Of a stretch of DNA of 59,897 nucleotides, positions 25,875 through 34,433 are shown piece by piece. Under the pieces are notes generated by a model. That model was not told the origin of the DNA. It was given only the letters and a program-made list of their open reading frames with translations, and did no database searches. Every line of letters starts with the position of its first letter. Positions within the stretch are counted from its first letter, which is position 1. The translations under genes were made by a program, and so were the position numbers. Source of the stretch: Novosphingobium sp. 32-60-15 (GTDB taxonomy: Bacteria; Pseudomonadota; Alphaproteobacteria; Sphingomonadales; Sphingomonadaceae); the NCBI RefSeq assembly GCF_002280675.1, contig NZ_NCEN01000015.1:1-59897 (forward strand), written 5' to 3'.

Positions 25875-26372
25875 CTACTTTTTCTTGCCGAAATCCACTG
25901 TGACGACGTTTGACCCGTCATCACTGCGTTCAACGCTAGTGTCATCGCCCAGTTCCGGCGAATCGTTTTCAGCTGCGTCGACCGGTTCCGCCTCATCATC
26001 GACAACCGCCTGGAATTGCAGGCCGAAATCGACCGCAGGATCAACAAATGCGGTGATTGCCGAAAACGGGATCAGCAGCATCGACGGGATCTGGTTGAAC
26101 GAAAGGCCAACGCTGAAACGGTCATCCTCAACCTTCAGGTCCCAGAACTTGTTTTGCAGGACAATGGTCATTTCGTCCGGAAAACGCTCACGCAAGCGCT
26201 GGGGAATGTCCACGCCCGGAGCACCGGTTTTGAACGTGATATAGAAGTGGTGCATGCCCGGAAGCATGCCGCCACCGGCGGCAACCTGGCCCAGCACACG
26301 GCCAACAACCGCGCGCAGGGCCTCCTGCACGATTTCGTCGTAGGGGATCAGACTGTCGGGTGCATCGCTCAT
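25875..26372 (-). CDS. sspB: SspB-like ClpXP protease adaptor
   Basis: A 165-residue protein from ATG 26372. It starts [22 protein letters not shown] and continues with [39 protein letters not shown], matching alphaproteobacterial SspB. The tail is acidic and ends in [10 protein letters not shown], like the ClpX-binding tail of SspB proteins. SspB delivers ssrA-tagged and other substrates to ClpXP. It is divergent from hisB with 84 bases between the starts. The reading frame extends upstream over hisB, but that part is not real. Confidence 0.88.
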   Translation of the reverse strand: MSDAPDSLIPYDEIVQEALRAVVGRVLGQVAAGGGMLPGMHHFYITFKTGAPGVDIPQRLRERFPDEMTIVLQNKFWDLKVEDDRFSVGLSFNQIPSMLLIPFSAITAFVDPAVDFGLQFQAVVDDEAEPVDAAENDSPELGDDTSVERSDDGSNVVTVDFGKKK

Positions 26373-26456
26373 GACGCCACAACTGGCCTCGGCGGCGGTT
26401 CCGGTCAAGTGGGGACGGTGATTGATTCTCAAGAAGAGGGGCGTATAGGCGCGTTT

Positions 26457-27065
26457 ATGCGCACAGGATCGATCACGCGGAAGACCGAAGAAACCGACAT
26501 TGCCGTGTCGGTGAACCTCGATGGCACTGGCACTTACAAAATAGAGACCGGAATCGGCTTTCTCGATCATATGATCGAGCAGTTCAGCCGGCATTCCCTT
26601 ATCGACATAGAATGCCGCGTGCGGGGCGATTTGCACGTTGACCAGCACCACACCACCGAAGACAGCGCCATCGCGCTGGGGCAGGCGATTGCGCAGGCGC
26701 TGGGCGATAAAAAGGGCATCACCCGCTACGGTCACACTTATTCACCGATGGATGAGGCATTGTGCCGGGTTGCGCTCGATATTTCGGGCCGTCCGGTGCT
26801 GGTGTGGAAGGCCGCGTTCACGCAGCCACGTCTGGGTGAGATGGACACAGAACTGTTTGAACACTGGTTCGCGTCGATTTCACAGGCGGCAGGCATTACC
26901 CTGCACATCGAAAGCCTTTACGGATCGAACAATCACCACATCGTCGAAGGCATTTACAAGGGTTTTGCCCGCGCGATGCGTCAGGCAATAGCGATTGATC
27001 CGCGCAAGGCTGATGCGGTGCCATCCACCAAGGGCATCCTCGGTTCGGGATCACTGGAGGGCTGA
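26457..27065 (+). CDS. hisB: Imidazoleglycerol-phosphate dehydratase
   Basis: A 202-residue monofunctional HisB, sixth step of histidine synthesis. Metal-binding motifs are intact: [32 protein letters not shown], and the paired [17 protein letters not shown] and [17 protein letters not shown]. It opens the his cluster of this window. The start is ATG 26457. Its stop overlaps the next start as TGATG. Confidence 0.95.
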   Translation: MRTGSITRKTEETDIAVSVNLDGTGTYKIETGIGFLDHMIEQFSRHSLIDIECRVRGDLHVDQHHTTEDSAIALGQAIAQALGDKKGITRYGHTYSPMDEALCRVALDISGRPVLVWKAAFTQPRLGEMDTELFEHWFASISQAAGITLHIESLYGSNNHHIVEGIYKGFARAMRQAIAIDPRKADAVPSTKGILGSGSLEG

Positions 27066-27352
27066 TGTTCATCGTATCACTTCGCTACACGCGGCCATTG
27101 GAAGAAGTCGACGCACTGCTGGCACAGCACGTTGAATGGCTGCGAGCGGGGCATGCCGCCGGTCACTTTCTGGCTTGGGGGCGCAAGGTTCCGCGCGATG
27201 GAGGCATGTTATTCATGCGGGCAGACAGCCGCGCCGATGCGGAAGCGCTTGCGGTCGAAGATCCCTTCGTCAAGGGCGGTGTTGCCGAGGTTGAGGTAAT
27301 TGAGTTTGCGGCGGGCTTTGCCGGACCGGGGCTTGAGGCGTTGCAGGCGTGA
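27065..27352 (+). CDS. YciI-family protein in the his operon
   Basis: A 95-residue YCII-like protein: [47 protein letters not shown] and ADAEALAVEDPFVKGG. The histidine and aspartate expected at the YciI active-site-like cleft are present (H22, D near 74). The biochemical role is unknown. Translational overlap on both sides (TGATG with hisB, GTGA with hisH) ties it to histidine synthesis. Confidence 0.85.
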   Translation: MFIVSLRYTRPLEEVDALLAQHVEWLRAGHAAGHFLAWGRKVPRDGGMLFMRADSRADAEALAVEDPFVKGGVAEVEVIEFAAGFAGPGLEALQA

Positions 27353-27975
27353 CGACAATTGCGCTGGTCGATTATGGTGCGGGCAATATCCGCTCGGTTG
27401 AAAACGCGCTGAAAGCGGCAGGCGCGCAAGGCGTGGTTGTTACCGCCGATCCAAACGTCGTTCGCGCCGCTGATCGCATCGTTTTGCCGGGTGTCGGTGC
27501 ATTCAAGGCCTGTGTGGGCGCACTTAGGGGCGTGTCCGGCTTGGTCGAGGCGATGGAGGAGCGCGTATTGGTAGGCGCAGCCCCCTTCCTTGGCATTTGC
27601 GTGGGTATGCAATTGCTGGCGGATCGCGGTGTTGAACATGGCGTCACCAACGGCCTTGGCTGGATTGCCGGCGAAGTGCGCGTGATCGAACCGGCAGACG
27701 CGACGATCAAGGTTCCGCACATGGGCTGGAACGATGTTGAACCCATGCGTCATCACGGCGGGGCCGAACTGATCGAACCGGGCGAGGCCTATTTTCTCCA
27801 CTCCTACCACTTCGTGCCCGAAGAAGGCGCAAGCATCGCCGCGATGAGCGATCATGGCGGCGGGATCGTGGCAGCAGTGGCGCGCGACAACATTCTGGGT
27901 GTGCAATTCCACCCTGAAAAGAGCCAGGCTTACGGACTTGCCCTTTTGGCGCGCTTCCTTGAATGGAAGCCCTGA
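27349..27975 (+). CDS. hisH: Imidazole glycerol phosphate synthase, glutamine amidotransferase subunit
   Basis: A 208-residue class I amidotransferase that supplies ammonia to HisF. The catalytic Cys is in LGICVGMQLL near residue 84; the His and Glu are in VQFHPEKSQ near residue 190. IVLPGVGAF is the oxyanion strand. It starts with GTG 27349, overlapping the yciI-like stop. Confidence 0.95.
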   Translation: MTTIALVDYGAGNIRSVENALKAAGAQGVVVTADPNVVRAADRIVLPGVGAFKACVGALRGVSGLVEAMEERVLVGAAPFLGICVGMQLLADRGVEHGVTNGLGWIAGEVRVIEPADATIKVPHMGWNDVEPMRHHGGAELIEPGEAYFLHSYHFVPEEGASIAAMSDHGGGIVAAVARDNILGVQFHPEKSQAYGLALLARFLEWKP

Positions 27976-28045
27976 CGGGTTGGCCTGAGGGAACATAAAC
28001 GGGCGGCGCAGCTTACCTTCCGTAGTGAAGGAGGCTGTAAGCCTG

Positions 28046-29185
28046 ATGACCCGTTTCCCGATTGATCGTCTTGTTTTTACGCCATTTATGGTGGACTTGG
28101 GCCGATCTCCGCTTGCCGGACACTTCACAGCCGAAACATATGTGCTGGGTGCGTTCAATCCCGGCATGACGGTGCTGCCCAATGGCAATATCCTGCTGAT
28201 GGTCAGGGTGGCTGAGGCCCTGCGGACGCCAGTGCACGATGGCAAGGTCCATGCTATCCGCTGGCATGATGGCGGCTATGTGATCGACGCTTGGCGACTG
28301 GAATTGGTCGATACCGCCGATCCCCGCAAATTCATGCTGCATGGCGGCGGGTGGAAAGTCATGGCGCTGACATCGCTATCGTGGCTTTTGCCCGTAGAGA
28401 TGTCGCCCGATGGATTGGACGTGATCGCCGTCCATTATGACAAGGCAATCGCCCCGCAAGGCACTTACCAGTGCTATGGCATTGAAGATGCGCGCATTTC
28501 AAAGATGGGCGAGGGGGCGTATCTGATGACGACCTGTTCGGTCAGCCCGGAACGCCATTCAACCACGCTTTATTCATCGCAGAACGGTCTGGACTGGAAA
28601 TTCGAAGGCATCGTGCTGGACCACCAGAACAAGGACATGCTGATCTTCGAAGGCCTGATCAAAGGGGAGTATTGGGCGCAGACGCGGCCCTTGGGCGATC
28701 TGTATTTTGCCTATCCTCCCGGCAGCGAATGGCGCGCGGGACCGTCCATCAATCTTGCCACATCGCCTGACGCTTTGCACTGGCGTCCGCACATCAACCC
28801 CGGCATCCGCCCGCATTCCGGCACGGCCGCAACGGCGCGGATTGGCGGCGGTGCACCTCCGATCCTGACTGAAATCGGCGGGCGCAAAGGCTGGCTGTCA
28901 TTGTGGCACGGGGTTGAGCCAAAGGAGATCGTCGGGATTTATCGCACGTACTGGTCGCTGCTCGACCCCGTTGATCCTTCGGTCATCATTGCAAGCAGCC
29001 ACACGCCGCTGCTTTTGCCTGACGCAGAACTAACTAAACCATTGGAAGATATGATTTATATTCGCGATGTCGTGTTCACGACCGGTATTGCAGAGGCGGG
29101 CGACCGCTTCATCGTGGCATCGGGCGAGGCCGATCTCGCCTGCCGGATAACCCACGTCCCCGCGCATGTATTTCATCAGGTTTGA
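28046..29185 (+). CDS. GH130-family glycoside phosphorylase/hydrolase inside the his operon
   Basis: A 379-residue protein of the five-bladed beta-propeller GH130 family. The family marker YGIEDARIS, containing the proposed proton-donor aspartate, lies near residue 140; other cues are FNPGMTVLPNGNILLMVRV, LIFEGLIKGEYW and WLSLWHGVEP. GH130 enzymes mostly phosphorolyse or hydrolyse beta-mannosides; the substrate here cannot be told. GGAGG at 28028-28032 precedes ATG 28046 by about 13 bases; a GTG at 28025 overlaps that site and is less likely. It lies between hisH and hisA, same strand, with 70 and 62 bases of spacing. Confidence 0.8.
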   Translation: MTRFPIDRLVFTPFMVDLGRSPLAGHFTAETYVLGAFNPGMTVLPNGNILLMVRVAEALRTPVHDGKVHAIRWHDGGYVIDAWRLELVDTADPRKFMLHGGGWKVMALTSLSWLLPVEMSPDGLDVIAVHYDKAIAPQGTYQCYGIEDARISKMGEGAYLMTTCSVSPERHSTTLYSSQNGLDWKFEGIVLDHQNKDMLIFEGLIKGEYWAQTRPLGDLYFAYPPGSEWRAGPSINLATSPDALHWRPHINPGIRPHSGTAATARIGGGAPPILTEIGGRKGWLSLWHGVEPKEIVGIYRTYWSLLDPVDPSVIIASSHTPLLLPDAELTKPLEDMIYIRDVVFTTGIAEAGDRFIVASGEADLACRITHVPAHVFHQV

Positions 29186-29247
29186 ATTCCCGGGCGGGGG
29201 CTAAGTGCATTTGCGTGATGCCCGATCCGGTGCTAGGCGCGCGGTCC

Positions 29248-29973
29248 ATGATCGTCTTTCCCGCCATTGACCTGAAAGCTGGCCAGGTCGTCCGCCTCGC
29301 CGAAGGAGACATGGATCGCGCGACCGTTTACGGCGACGATCCGGCCCATCAGGCAACGCTGTTCGCGCAAGCCGGTTCGCAGTTCCTCCACGTTGTCGAT
29401 CTCGATGGCTCGTTCGCCGGCCGCGCTGAAAACCGCGAAGCTGTAGAAGGCATCCTCAAGGCATTCTCGGGCCACGTCCAGCTGGGCGGCGGCATCCGCA
29501 CCCGCGCCGCGGTTGCGGGCTGGTTCGACCTTGGCGTTGCCCGCGTTGTCATGGGCACGGCAGCCTTGAAAGACCCGCAGTTCGTCAAGGACATGGCCAA
29601 AGAGTTTCCGGGCGGCATCGTGGTGGCGGTTGACGCGCGCGATGGCATGGTGGCCACCGAAGGCTGGGCCGATGTGTCTGACGTCTCGGTGGTCGATCTT
29701 GCCCGCCGCTTTGAAGATGCAGGCGTTGCCAGCCTGTTGTTTACCGACATTGGCCGCGATGGTCTGTTAAAGGGCGTGAACATCGACGCGACGGTTGAAC
29801 TTGCACGCCGCGTGGACATTCCGGTGATTGCCAGCGGCGGCGTGAAAGGCATCGACGACATTCGCATGCTGAAGATTCACGAAGTCGATGGCATCGAAGG
29901 CGTGATTACGGGCCGCGCGTTGTTTGAAGGGCGGCTCGATCTGGCCGCCGCGATTGCAATGGCAGAGGCTTGA
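29248..29973 (+). CDS. hisA: ProFAR isomerase
   Basis: A 241-residue (beta-alpha)8 barrel. The catalytic aspartates are in [14 protein letters not shown] (residue 8) and FTDIGRDG; the phosphate-binding ends IPVIASGGV and [12 protein letters not shown] are intact. It isomerises ProFAR to PRFAR. The start is ATG 29248; in-frame starts further upstream do not match the family. hisF begins one base after its stop. Confidence 0.95.
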   Translation: MIVFPAIDLKAGQVVRLAEGDMDRATVYGDDPAHQATLFAQAGSQFLHVVDLDGSFAGRAENREAVEGILKAFSGHVQLGGGIRTRAAVAGWFDLGVARVVMGTAALKDPQFVKDMAKEFPGGIVVAVDARDGMVATEGWADVSDVSVVDLARRFEDAGVASLLFTDIGRDGLLKGVNIDATVELARRVDIPVIASGGVKGIDDIRMLKIHEVDGIEGVITGRALFEGRLDLAAAIAMAEA

Positions 29974-29974
29974 G

Positions 29975-30736
29975 ATGACCGTCCGCGTCCGCGTCATCCC
30001 CTGTCTCGATGTCCGCGATGGCCGCGTGGTCAAGGGCGTGAACTTCGTCGATTTGCGCGACGCGGGCGATCCGGTGGAGCAGGCGCGGGCCTATGACAAA
30101 GCGGGCGCAGACGAACTGTGCTTCCTCGACATTTCCGCAACCCACGAAGGGCGCGGGACGCTGCTTGATGTGGTCGCGCGGACGGCAGAGGTCTGTTTCA
30201 TGCCGCTGACCGTCGGTGGCGGCGTCCGCGCGGTCGAGGATGCGCGGGCGTTGTTACTGGCAGGGGCAGACAAGGTTGCGGTCAATTCTGCGGCAGTTGC
30301 CCGGCCAGAACTGGTGCGCGACATTGCCGAGAAGTTTGGCGCGCAATGCGTGGTCGGCTCAGTCGATGCGCGGCGCGTGGGGCCGGGGCGGTGGGAAATA
30401 TTCACGCACGGCGGACGCAAAGGCACCGGGATCGATGCACTGGCCCATGCGGTGAAACTCGCTGAACTTGGCGCGGGCGAACTGCTGGTCACGTCGATGG
30501 ACGGCGATGGCACGCAAAAGGGCTATGACCTTGAATTGACGCGCGCCATTGCCGATGCCGTGCCGGTTCCGGTGATCGCCAGTGGCGGCGTGGGGACGCT
30601 TGACCATCTGGTAGCGGGCGTCACGCAGGGCCATGCCAGCGCCGTACTGGCAGCTTCGATCTTCCATTTCGGCACCCATTCCATTGCGCAGGCCCATGCC
30701 GCCTTGCGCGCAGCGGGCTTGCCCGCGCGTTCGTAA
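29975..30736 (+). CDS. hisF: Imidazole glycerol phosphate synthase, cyclase subunit
   Basis: A 253-residue barrel protein. The catalytic Asp11 is in [17 protein letters not shown], and the second aspartate is in [17 protein letters not shown]. Phosphate loops [11 protein letters not shown] and [15 protein letters not shown] are intact. With HisH it forms IGP and AICAR. GAGGCTTGAG precedes ATG 29975. Confidence 0.96.
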   Translation: MTVRVRVIPCLDVRDGRVVKGVNFVDLRDAGDPVEQARAYDKAGADELCFLDISATHEGRGTLLDVVARTAEVCFMPLTVGGGVRAVEDARALLLAGADKVAVNSAAVARPELVRDIAEKFGAQCVVGSVDARRVGPGRWEIFTHGGRKGTGIDALAHAVKLAELGAGELLVTSMDGDGTQKGYDLELTRAIADAVPVPVIASGGVGTLDHLVAGVTQGHASAVLAASIFHFGTHSIAQAHAALRAAGLPARS

Positions 30737-30855
30737 CTGCCGCGCGCGTCCCGTAATGGGTCATTAACTATCGTACGTAAGGGCTTATACCGAATCGCGT
30801 CGTCTGGCAGAGGATTTGCCGAACCATGTAGGTTTGGCAAAACAGGTCTTTCCCA

Positions 30856-31020
30856 GTGCTTCGCATTTCCCTTACCGTCTTTGCCGCATTCGTCGCCGCT
30901 ACTCCAGCTTTGGCGCAAACTGCCGGCATTTCCATTCCGGAACCGAGCGATGGCGCATTGTTCGCCATCGGCGTGGTTGGCTTGGTTGTGGGCAGGCAGG
31001 TCGCCCGCAAGCGCAGGTAA
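30856..31020 (+). CDS. 54-residue PEP-CTERM mini-protein inside the his operon
   Basis: From GTG 30856, with AGG about nine bases upstream, the frame encodes a signal peptide (MLRISLTVFAAFVAATPALA, likely cut before QTAG). Only seven residues later it reaches PEP at residues 28-30, then a hydrophobic helix (GALFAIGVVGLVVG) and a basic end (RQVARKRR). This is a complete PEP-CTERM sorting signal with almost no cargo. A TAG in frame upstream (at 30823-30825) rules out a longer protein. It lies between hisF and hisE on the same strand, 119 bases after hisF and 50 before hisE. The exosortase at 12235 is the likely processing enzyme. The family is not one I can name. Confidence 0.7.
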   Translation: MLRISLTVFAAFVAATPALAQTAGISIPEPSDGALFAIGVVGLVVGRQVARKRR

Positions 31021-31070
31021 AGACGGCTGGCTGGTGCGCGAACGGCTTGACCGGCGCGCCGAGGCAATCC

Positions 31071-31418
31071 ATGCCGCAACCCATGGAACATGCTACCGGA
31101 CACGGCGATATTCTCGCGCGGCTTGAGGCCACAATTGCGCAGCGGCGGATGGGTGATCCCACTGCAAGCTATGTCGCAAAACTCAACGCCAAAGGCATTG
31201 CCAAAATCGCGCAAAAAGTGGGCGAAGAGGGCACCGAGACAGTGATCGCCGCGCTTGCCGGTGATCGGGCCGAATTGGTCGGAGAAGCCGCCGATCTGAT
31301 CTTCCACCTGATGGTGCTGCTGTCTGCCAAGGATGTTCCTCTGGCCGAGGTTCTGGCAGAATTGCAGCGCCGCGAAGGCACTTCAGGCATTGTGGAAAAG
31401 GCCGGCAGGAGCAATTGA
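31071..31418 (+). CDS. hisE: Phosphoribosyl-ATP pyrophosphatase
   Basis: A 115-residue MazG-like enzyme, second step of histidine synthesis. LARLEATIAQRR, KVGEEGTETVIAALAGD and LVGEAADLIFHLMVLLSAKD carry the conserved glutamates and aspartate that bind magnesium. GAGG six bases before ATG 31071 sets the start. The HIT gene follows after three bases. Confidence 0.94.
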   Translation: MPQPMEHATGHGDILARLEATIAQRRMGDPTASYVAKLNAKGIAKIAQKVGEEGTETVIAALAGDRAELVGEAADLIFHLMVLLSAKDVPLAEVLAELQRREGTSGIVEKAGRSN

Positions 31419-31421
31419 ACC

Positions 31422-31799
31422 ATGGCTGTTGACGCGACGCAACCTTATGACGACCAGAACATTTTTGCGAAGATCCTGCGTGGGGAAATTCCCAACAAGA
31501 CCGTCTATCAGGACGAATTCGCGCTGGCGTTTCACGATATCAACCCGCAAGCGCCAACCCACGTTCTGGTGATCCCCAAGGGTGCCTATGTCAGCTGGGA
31601 TGATTTTTCGGCCAAGGCAAGCGATGCCGAAATTGCAGGGTTTGTGCGCGCTGTGGGCTTGGTTGCACGGCAACTTGGGCTGGTGGAACCGGGCTATCGT
31701 CTGCTTGCCAATACGGGCACGAACAGCCATCAGGAAGTGCCGCACCTGCACGTTCATCTGTTTGCAGGACAGCCGCTCGGCCCCATGTTGGTGCGCTGA
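31422..31799 (+). CDS. HIT-family (HINT-like) nucleotide hydrolase
   Basis: A 125-residue protein with the histidine-triad motif HLHVHLFAG near residue 108 and the FAKILRGEIPNKTVYQDEFALAFHDI front typical of HinT. Such proteins cleave AMP-amine and related phosphoramidates. It follows hisE by three bases, a frequent arrangement in alphaproteobacteria. Confidence 0.9.
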   Translation: MAVDATQPYDDQNIFAKILRGEIPNKTVYQDEFALAFHDINPQAPTHVLVIPKGAYVSWDDFSAKASDAEIAGFVRAVGLVARQLGLVEPGYRLLANTGTNSHQEVPHLHVHLFAGQPLGPMLVR

Positions 31800-31874
31800 A
31801 GCGGATTTTCATGCAGGTAAGGCGTTAACCAACCCTTGCCCTAGGAGTCATCGCAAGGGTAGAGTCCCCGGCGA

Positions 31875-32339
31875 ATGACCTTACCCCAGCCGCCTTCCGG
31901 CCGTTTTGACGGCAACCAGCACTTGTTTGCTGTCCGCGTCTATTTTGAAGACACGGACCTTTCCGGCGTTGTCTATCACGCAAATTACCTGCGCTGGTTC
32001 GAACGCGCCCGGTCAGACATGCTTCGCTTGCTCGGGATAGACCAGCGTGCCGCCCACGAGGCGGGTGAGGGCGCATATGCTGTCAGCGCGCTTGATTTGC
32101 GGTACTTGCGTCCGGCCAGGTTGGACGATGCCGTGCTGCTGCGCAGCCATGTTGCCGAACTGTCCCCTGCATCGTGCCGCATTGTGCAGCGTGCGTTCAG
32201 GGACGAAACGCTTTTGTGTGAAGCCAGAGTGCGGGTGGCATTCGTCGCTCCAAATGGTCGTCCACGTCGCCAGCCACGCGAATGGGTGGCTGCATTTCAA
32301 ACTATTGTTAGCCAAGTTGAAGGACCTGACACCCCATGA
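31875..32339 (+). CDS. ybgC: Acyl-CoA thioesterase of the Tol-Pal operon
   Basis: A 154-residue hotdog-fold protein: VRVYFEDTDLSGVVYHANYLRWFERARSD contains the catalytic Asp of the 4HBT/YbgC family. ELLRxLGI-like LLRLLGIDQ and LRYLRPARLDDAVLLRSHVAEL follow. YbgC regularly heads tol-pal operons and acts on acyl thioesters. Its stop overlaps tolQ as ATGA. Confidence 0.92.
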   Translation: MTLPQPPSGRFDGNQHLFAVRVYFEDTDLSGVVYHANYLRWFERARSDMLRLLGIDQRAAHEAGEGAYAVSALDLRYLRPARLDDAVLLRSHVAELSPASCRIVQRAFRDETLLCEARVRVAFVAPNGRPRRQPREWVAAFQTIVSQVEGPDTP

Positions 32340-33037
32340 CGTTCGAGTTGTTAAGCCAAGGTGTTTCCTTCGCGCCGACATCGCTCAATCCGTTGCAGCT
32401 GTTTCTCGACGCGGATTATGTCGTGCAAGCCGTCATGGCCGGGCTGGTTCTGGCAAGTGTGTGGGTGTGGACAATCATTATCAGCTTCTCGCTTAAAATG
32501 GGCAGCGTTCAGCGCAATTGCGACAAGTATGAACGCGAGTTCTGGGAAGCGCGCGACATTGACCAGTTCCAAAAAGACAACAAGGGCCGCGACTTGCCTT
32601 CGGCGCGTCTGGTGAATGCCGCGCTGGCCGAATGGCGGCGCTCAACATCGGGCAAGTCGATTGACCGCGAAGGTACGCGCCAGCGGCTGACAAGCGCGCT
32701 GGAAGGCGCGGTGGTTACCGAAACCGATGCATTGGCCAGCCGCCTGAACTTTCTCGCGACGGTTGGATCGGTTGCGCCGTTCGTGGGCCTGTTCGGCACG
32801 GTTTGGGGCATCATGGACAGCTTTTTCAACATTGGCGCGCAGCAGAATTCCTCACTTGCCGTAGTTGCCCCCGGCATTTCGGAGGCACTTTTTGCCACGG
32901 CGATCGGCCTGTTTGCCGCCATTCCCGCGGTCATTGCTTACAATCGCTTTTCATACCGCGTGAACCGTTTCGAAACCCGGCTCTATCGCTTTGCCGATCG
33001 CTTTCACGCCTCGCTCAGCCGCGAATTGGAGGTTTGA
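32336..33037 (+). CDS. tolQ: TolQ, proton-channel subunit of the Tol-Pal system
   Basis: A 233-residue inner-membrane protein with helices near residues 29-51, 136-160 and 180-200. It has the ExbB/MotA/TolQ features LNFLATVGSVAPFVGLFGTVWGIM and PGISEALFATAIGLFAAIPAV. With TolR it converts proton motive force to energise TolA. It is the first of the tolQ-tolR-tolA-tolB-pal series, translationally coupled to ybgC. Confidence 0.96.
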   Translation: MTFELLSQGVSFAPTSLNPLQLFLDADYVVQAVMAGLVLASVWVWTIIISFSLKMGSVQRNCDKYEREFWEARDIDQFQKDNKGRDLPSARLVNAALAEWRRSTSGKSIDREGTRQRLTSALEGAVVTETDALASRLNFLATVGSVAPFVGLFGTVWGIMDSFFNIGAQQNSSLAVVAPGISEALFATAIGLFAAIPAVIAYNRFSYRVNRFETRLYRFADRFHASLSRELEV

Positions 33038-33040
33038 GCT

Positions 33041-33490
33041 ATGGCCATGTCCGTAGGGTCAGGGGGTGGCGGTCGCGGGCGTCGTCGTCGTGGCGGTCGC
33101 ACAGCGTTGAGCGAAATCAACGTCACGCCATTTGTCGACGTGATGCTGGTGCTGCTGATCATCTTTATGGTGACCGCGCCCATGCTGGCTTCGGGCGTTC
33201 CGGTTGATCTGCCGGACAGCAAGGCCGAACCGCTTGATCAACAGCAAGACCAGATCACTGTCTCGATTGATGCGCAAGGTGCGGTATTTCTTGATGATGA
33301 GCAGCTTTCTCCAGGTGAATTGACAGACCGGCTTGCTGGGCTTGATCGCGGTGCCAAGCCACCGTTGGTAACGCTGCGGGCAGACCGCGTGCTCGATTGG
33401 GGCCGCGTTGCCGCGGTGATGGGTGAATTGAACGCAGCGGGCTTCAAATCGATTTCGCTGGTCACCAACAGTTCAACCGCTCCGCAATAA
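33041..33490 (+). CDS. tolR: TolR, proton-channel subunit of the Tol-Pal system
   Basis: A 149-residue protein with an arginine-rich cytoplasmic N-terminus (GRGRRRRGGRTALSEINVTPFVD), one membrane helix (VMLVLLIIFMVTAPMLA) that carries the key aspartate just before it, and a periplasmic domain. It starts three bases after tolQ. Confidence 0.95.
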   Translation: MAMSVGSGGGGRGRRRRGGRTALSEINVTPFVDVMLVLLIIFMVTAPMLASGVPVDLPDSKAEPLDQQQDQITVSIDAQGAVFLDDEQLSPGELTDRLAGLDRGAKPPLVTLRADRVLDWGRVAAVMGELNAAGFKSISLVTNSSTAPQ

Positions 33491-33500
33491 GTTGGCCACT

Positions 33501-34433
33501 ATGCGAGACTCCACCGCAGGCGGACTGACGTGGCAAGAAGGCGCCGGGCTTACGCTTGCCGCCGCAGCGCATGTGGCCCTGCTTGTTGCTTTTTCCCTCG
33601 CGCCGCCGGGCAAGAAAATCCAGCCGCCGCCACAACCGATCGAAATCACGTTTTCGGAAGAAGTCTCGGACCAATCGACTTCGCCCGATCCTGATGCGCA
33701 GGCGGCGCCCGATGTTGCGCCTGAATTGGGTGAGCCACAGCCTGAACTGGACCCTGTGGAGGAACCTGCGCCTGCGCCGCCAACTCCGCCAAAGCCTGCG
33801 GTGCCCAGGCCTGTACCGCCAAAGCCTCAGCCAGTGCCGCCACGGCCAGTGCAACGCCCGCAGCCTTTGCCGTCCCGGCCAGCGCCGCCCAAGCCTGTGG
33901 TTAAGCAGCAGCAATCACCGGCCCGACCAGCACCAGCCAAGCCTGCCGCAAAGCCCGCCGTGACGAAACCTGCGGCCAAACCGGCAGAATCCAGCCCGCG
34001 CCGCCGTCCTGATGCGCCCAGTGGTGCAAGCCGGATCGGATCGGACTTTCTTAAAGGCGTTCCTGCGGCCAGCGCTCCCGGCACGGCCAAAACGCCCCCT
34101 GCCGCGACTGTTGGTCCCGATGTCCGTTCGTCGCTGGCCAGTTCGCTTGCGCGCCAGATCAAAGCGCATTGGGCCGGGCCGCAAGGCGTCGATATTGACA
34201 AGCTGGTCACGGTGTTGGCGTGGGAGCTTAATGCCGATGGCAGTCTTGCCGGACGACCGCGGCTGGTGAGCCAGACCGGGATAACTCCGGCAAACGAAGC
34301 ACAGGCCAAGCGCCACGTTGAGCTTGCAATCCGTGCAGTTCAGCTTGCGGCCCCTTTTGATTTGCCAGCAGAATATTACAGCAACTGGAAGCGGATATCT
34401 GCTTTCCGGTTCGACAAGAGGTTGTCCCAATGA
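33501..34433 (+). CDS. tolA: TolA, trans-envelope linker of the Tol-Pal system
   Basis: A 310-residue protein: a short cytoplasmic end, one membrane helix (LTLAAAAHVALLVAFSLAP), a long proline/alanine/lysine-rich spacer (about residues 40-190) and a C-terminal domain (SSLASSLARQIKAHWAGPQGVDIDK... VELAIRAVQLAAPFDLPAEYYSNWK). The spacer is rich in PKP and PRP repeats rather than the long KA-helix of E. coli TolA. ATG 33501 is preferred over TTG 33492. The stop overlaps tolB as ATGA. Confidence 0.9.
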   Translation: MRDSTAGGLTWQEGAGLTLAAAAHVALLVAFSLAPPGKKIQPPPQPIEITFSEEVSDQSTSPDPDAQAAPDVAPELGEPQPELDPVEEPAPAPPTPPKPAVPRPVPPKPQPVPPRPVQRPQPLPSRPAPPKPVVKQQQSPARPAPAKPAAKPAVTKPAAKPAESSPRRRPDAPSGASRIGSDFLKGVPAASAPGTAKTPPAATVGPDVRSSLASSLARQIKAHWAGPQGVDIDKLVTVLAWELNADGSLAGRPRLVSQTGITPANEAQAKRHVELAIRAVQLAAPFDLPAEYYSNWKRISAFRFDKRLSQ

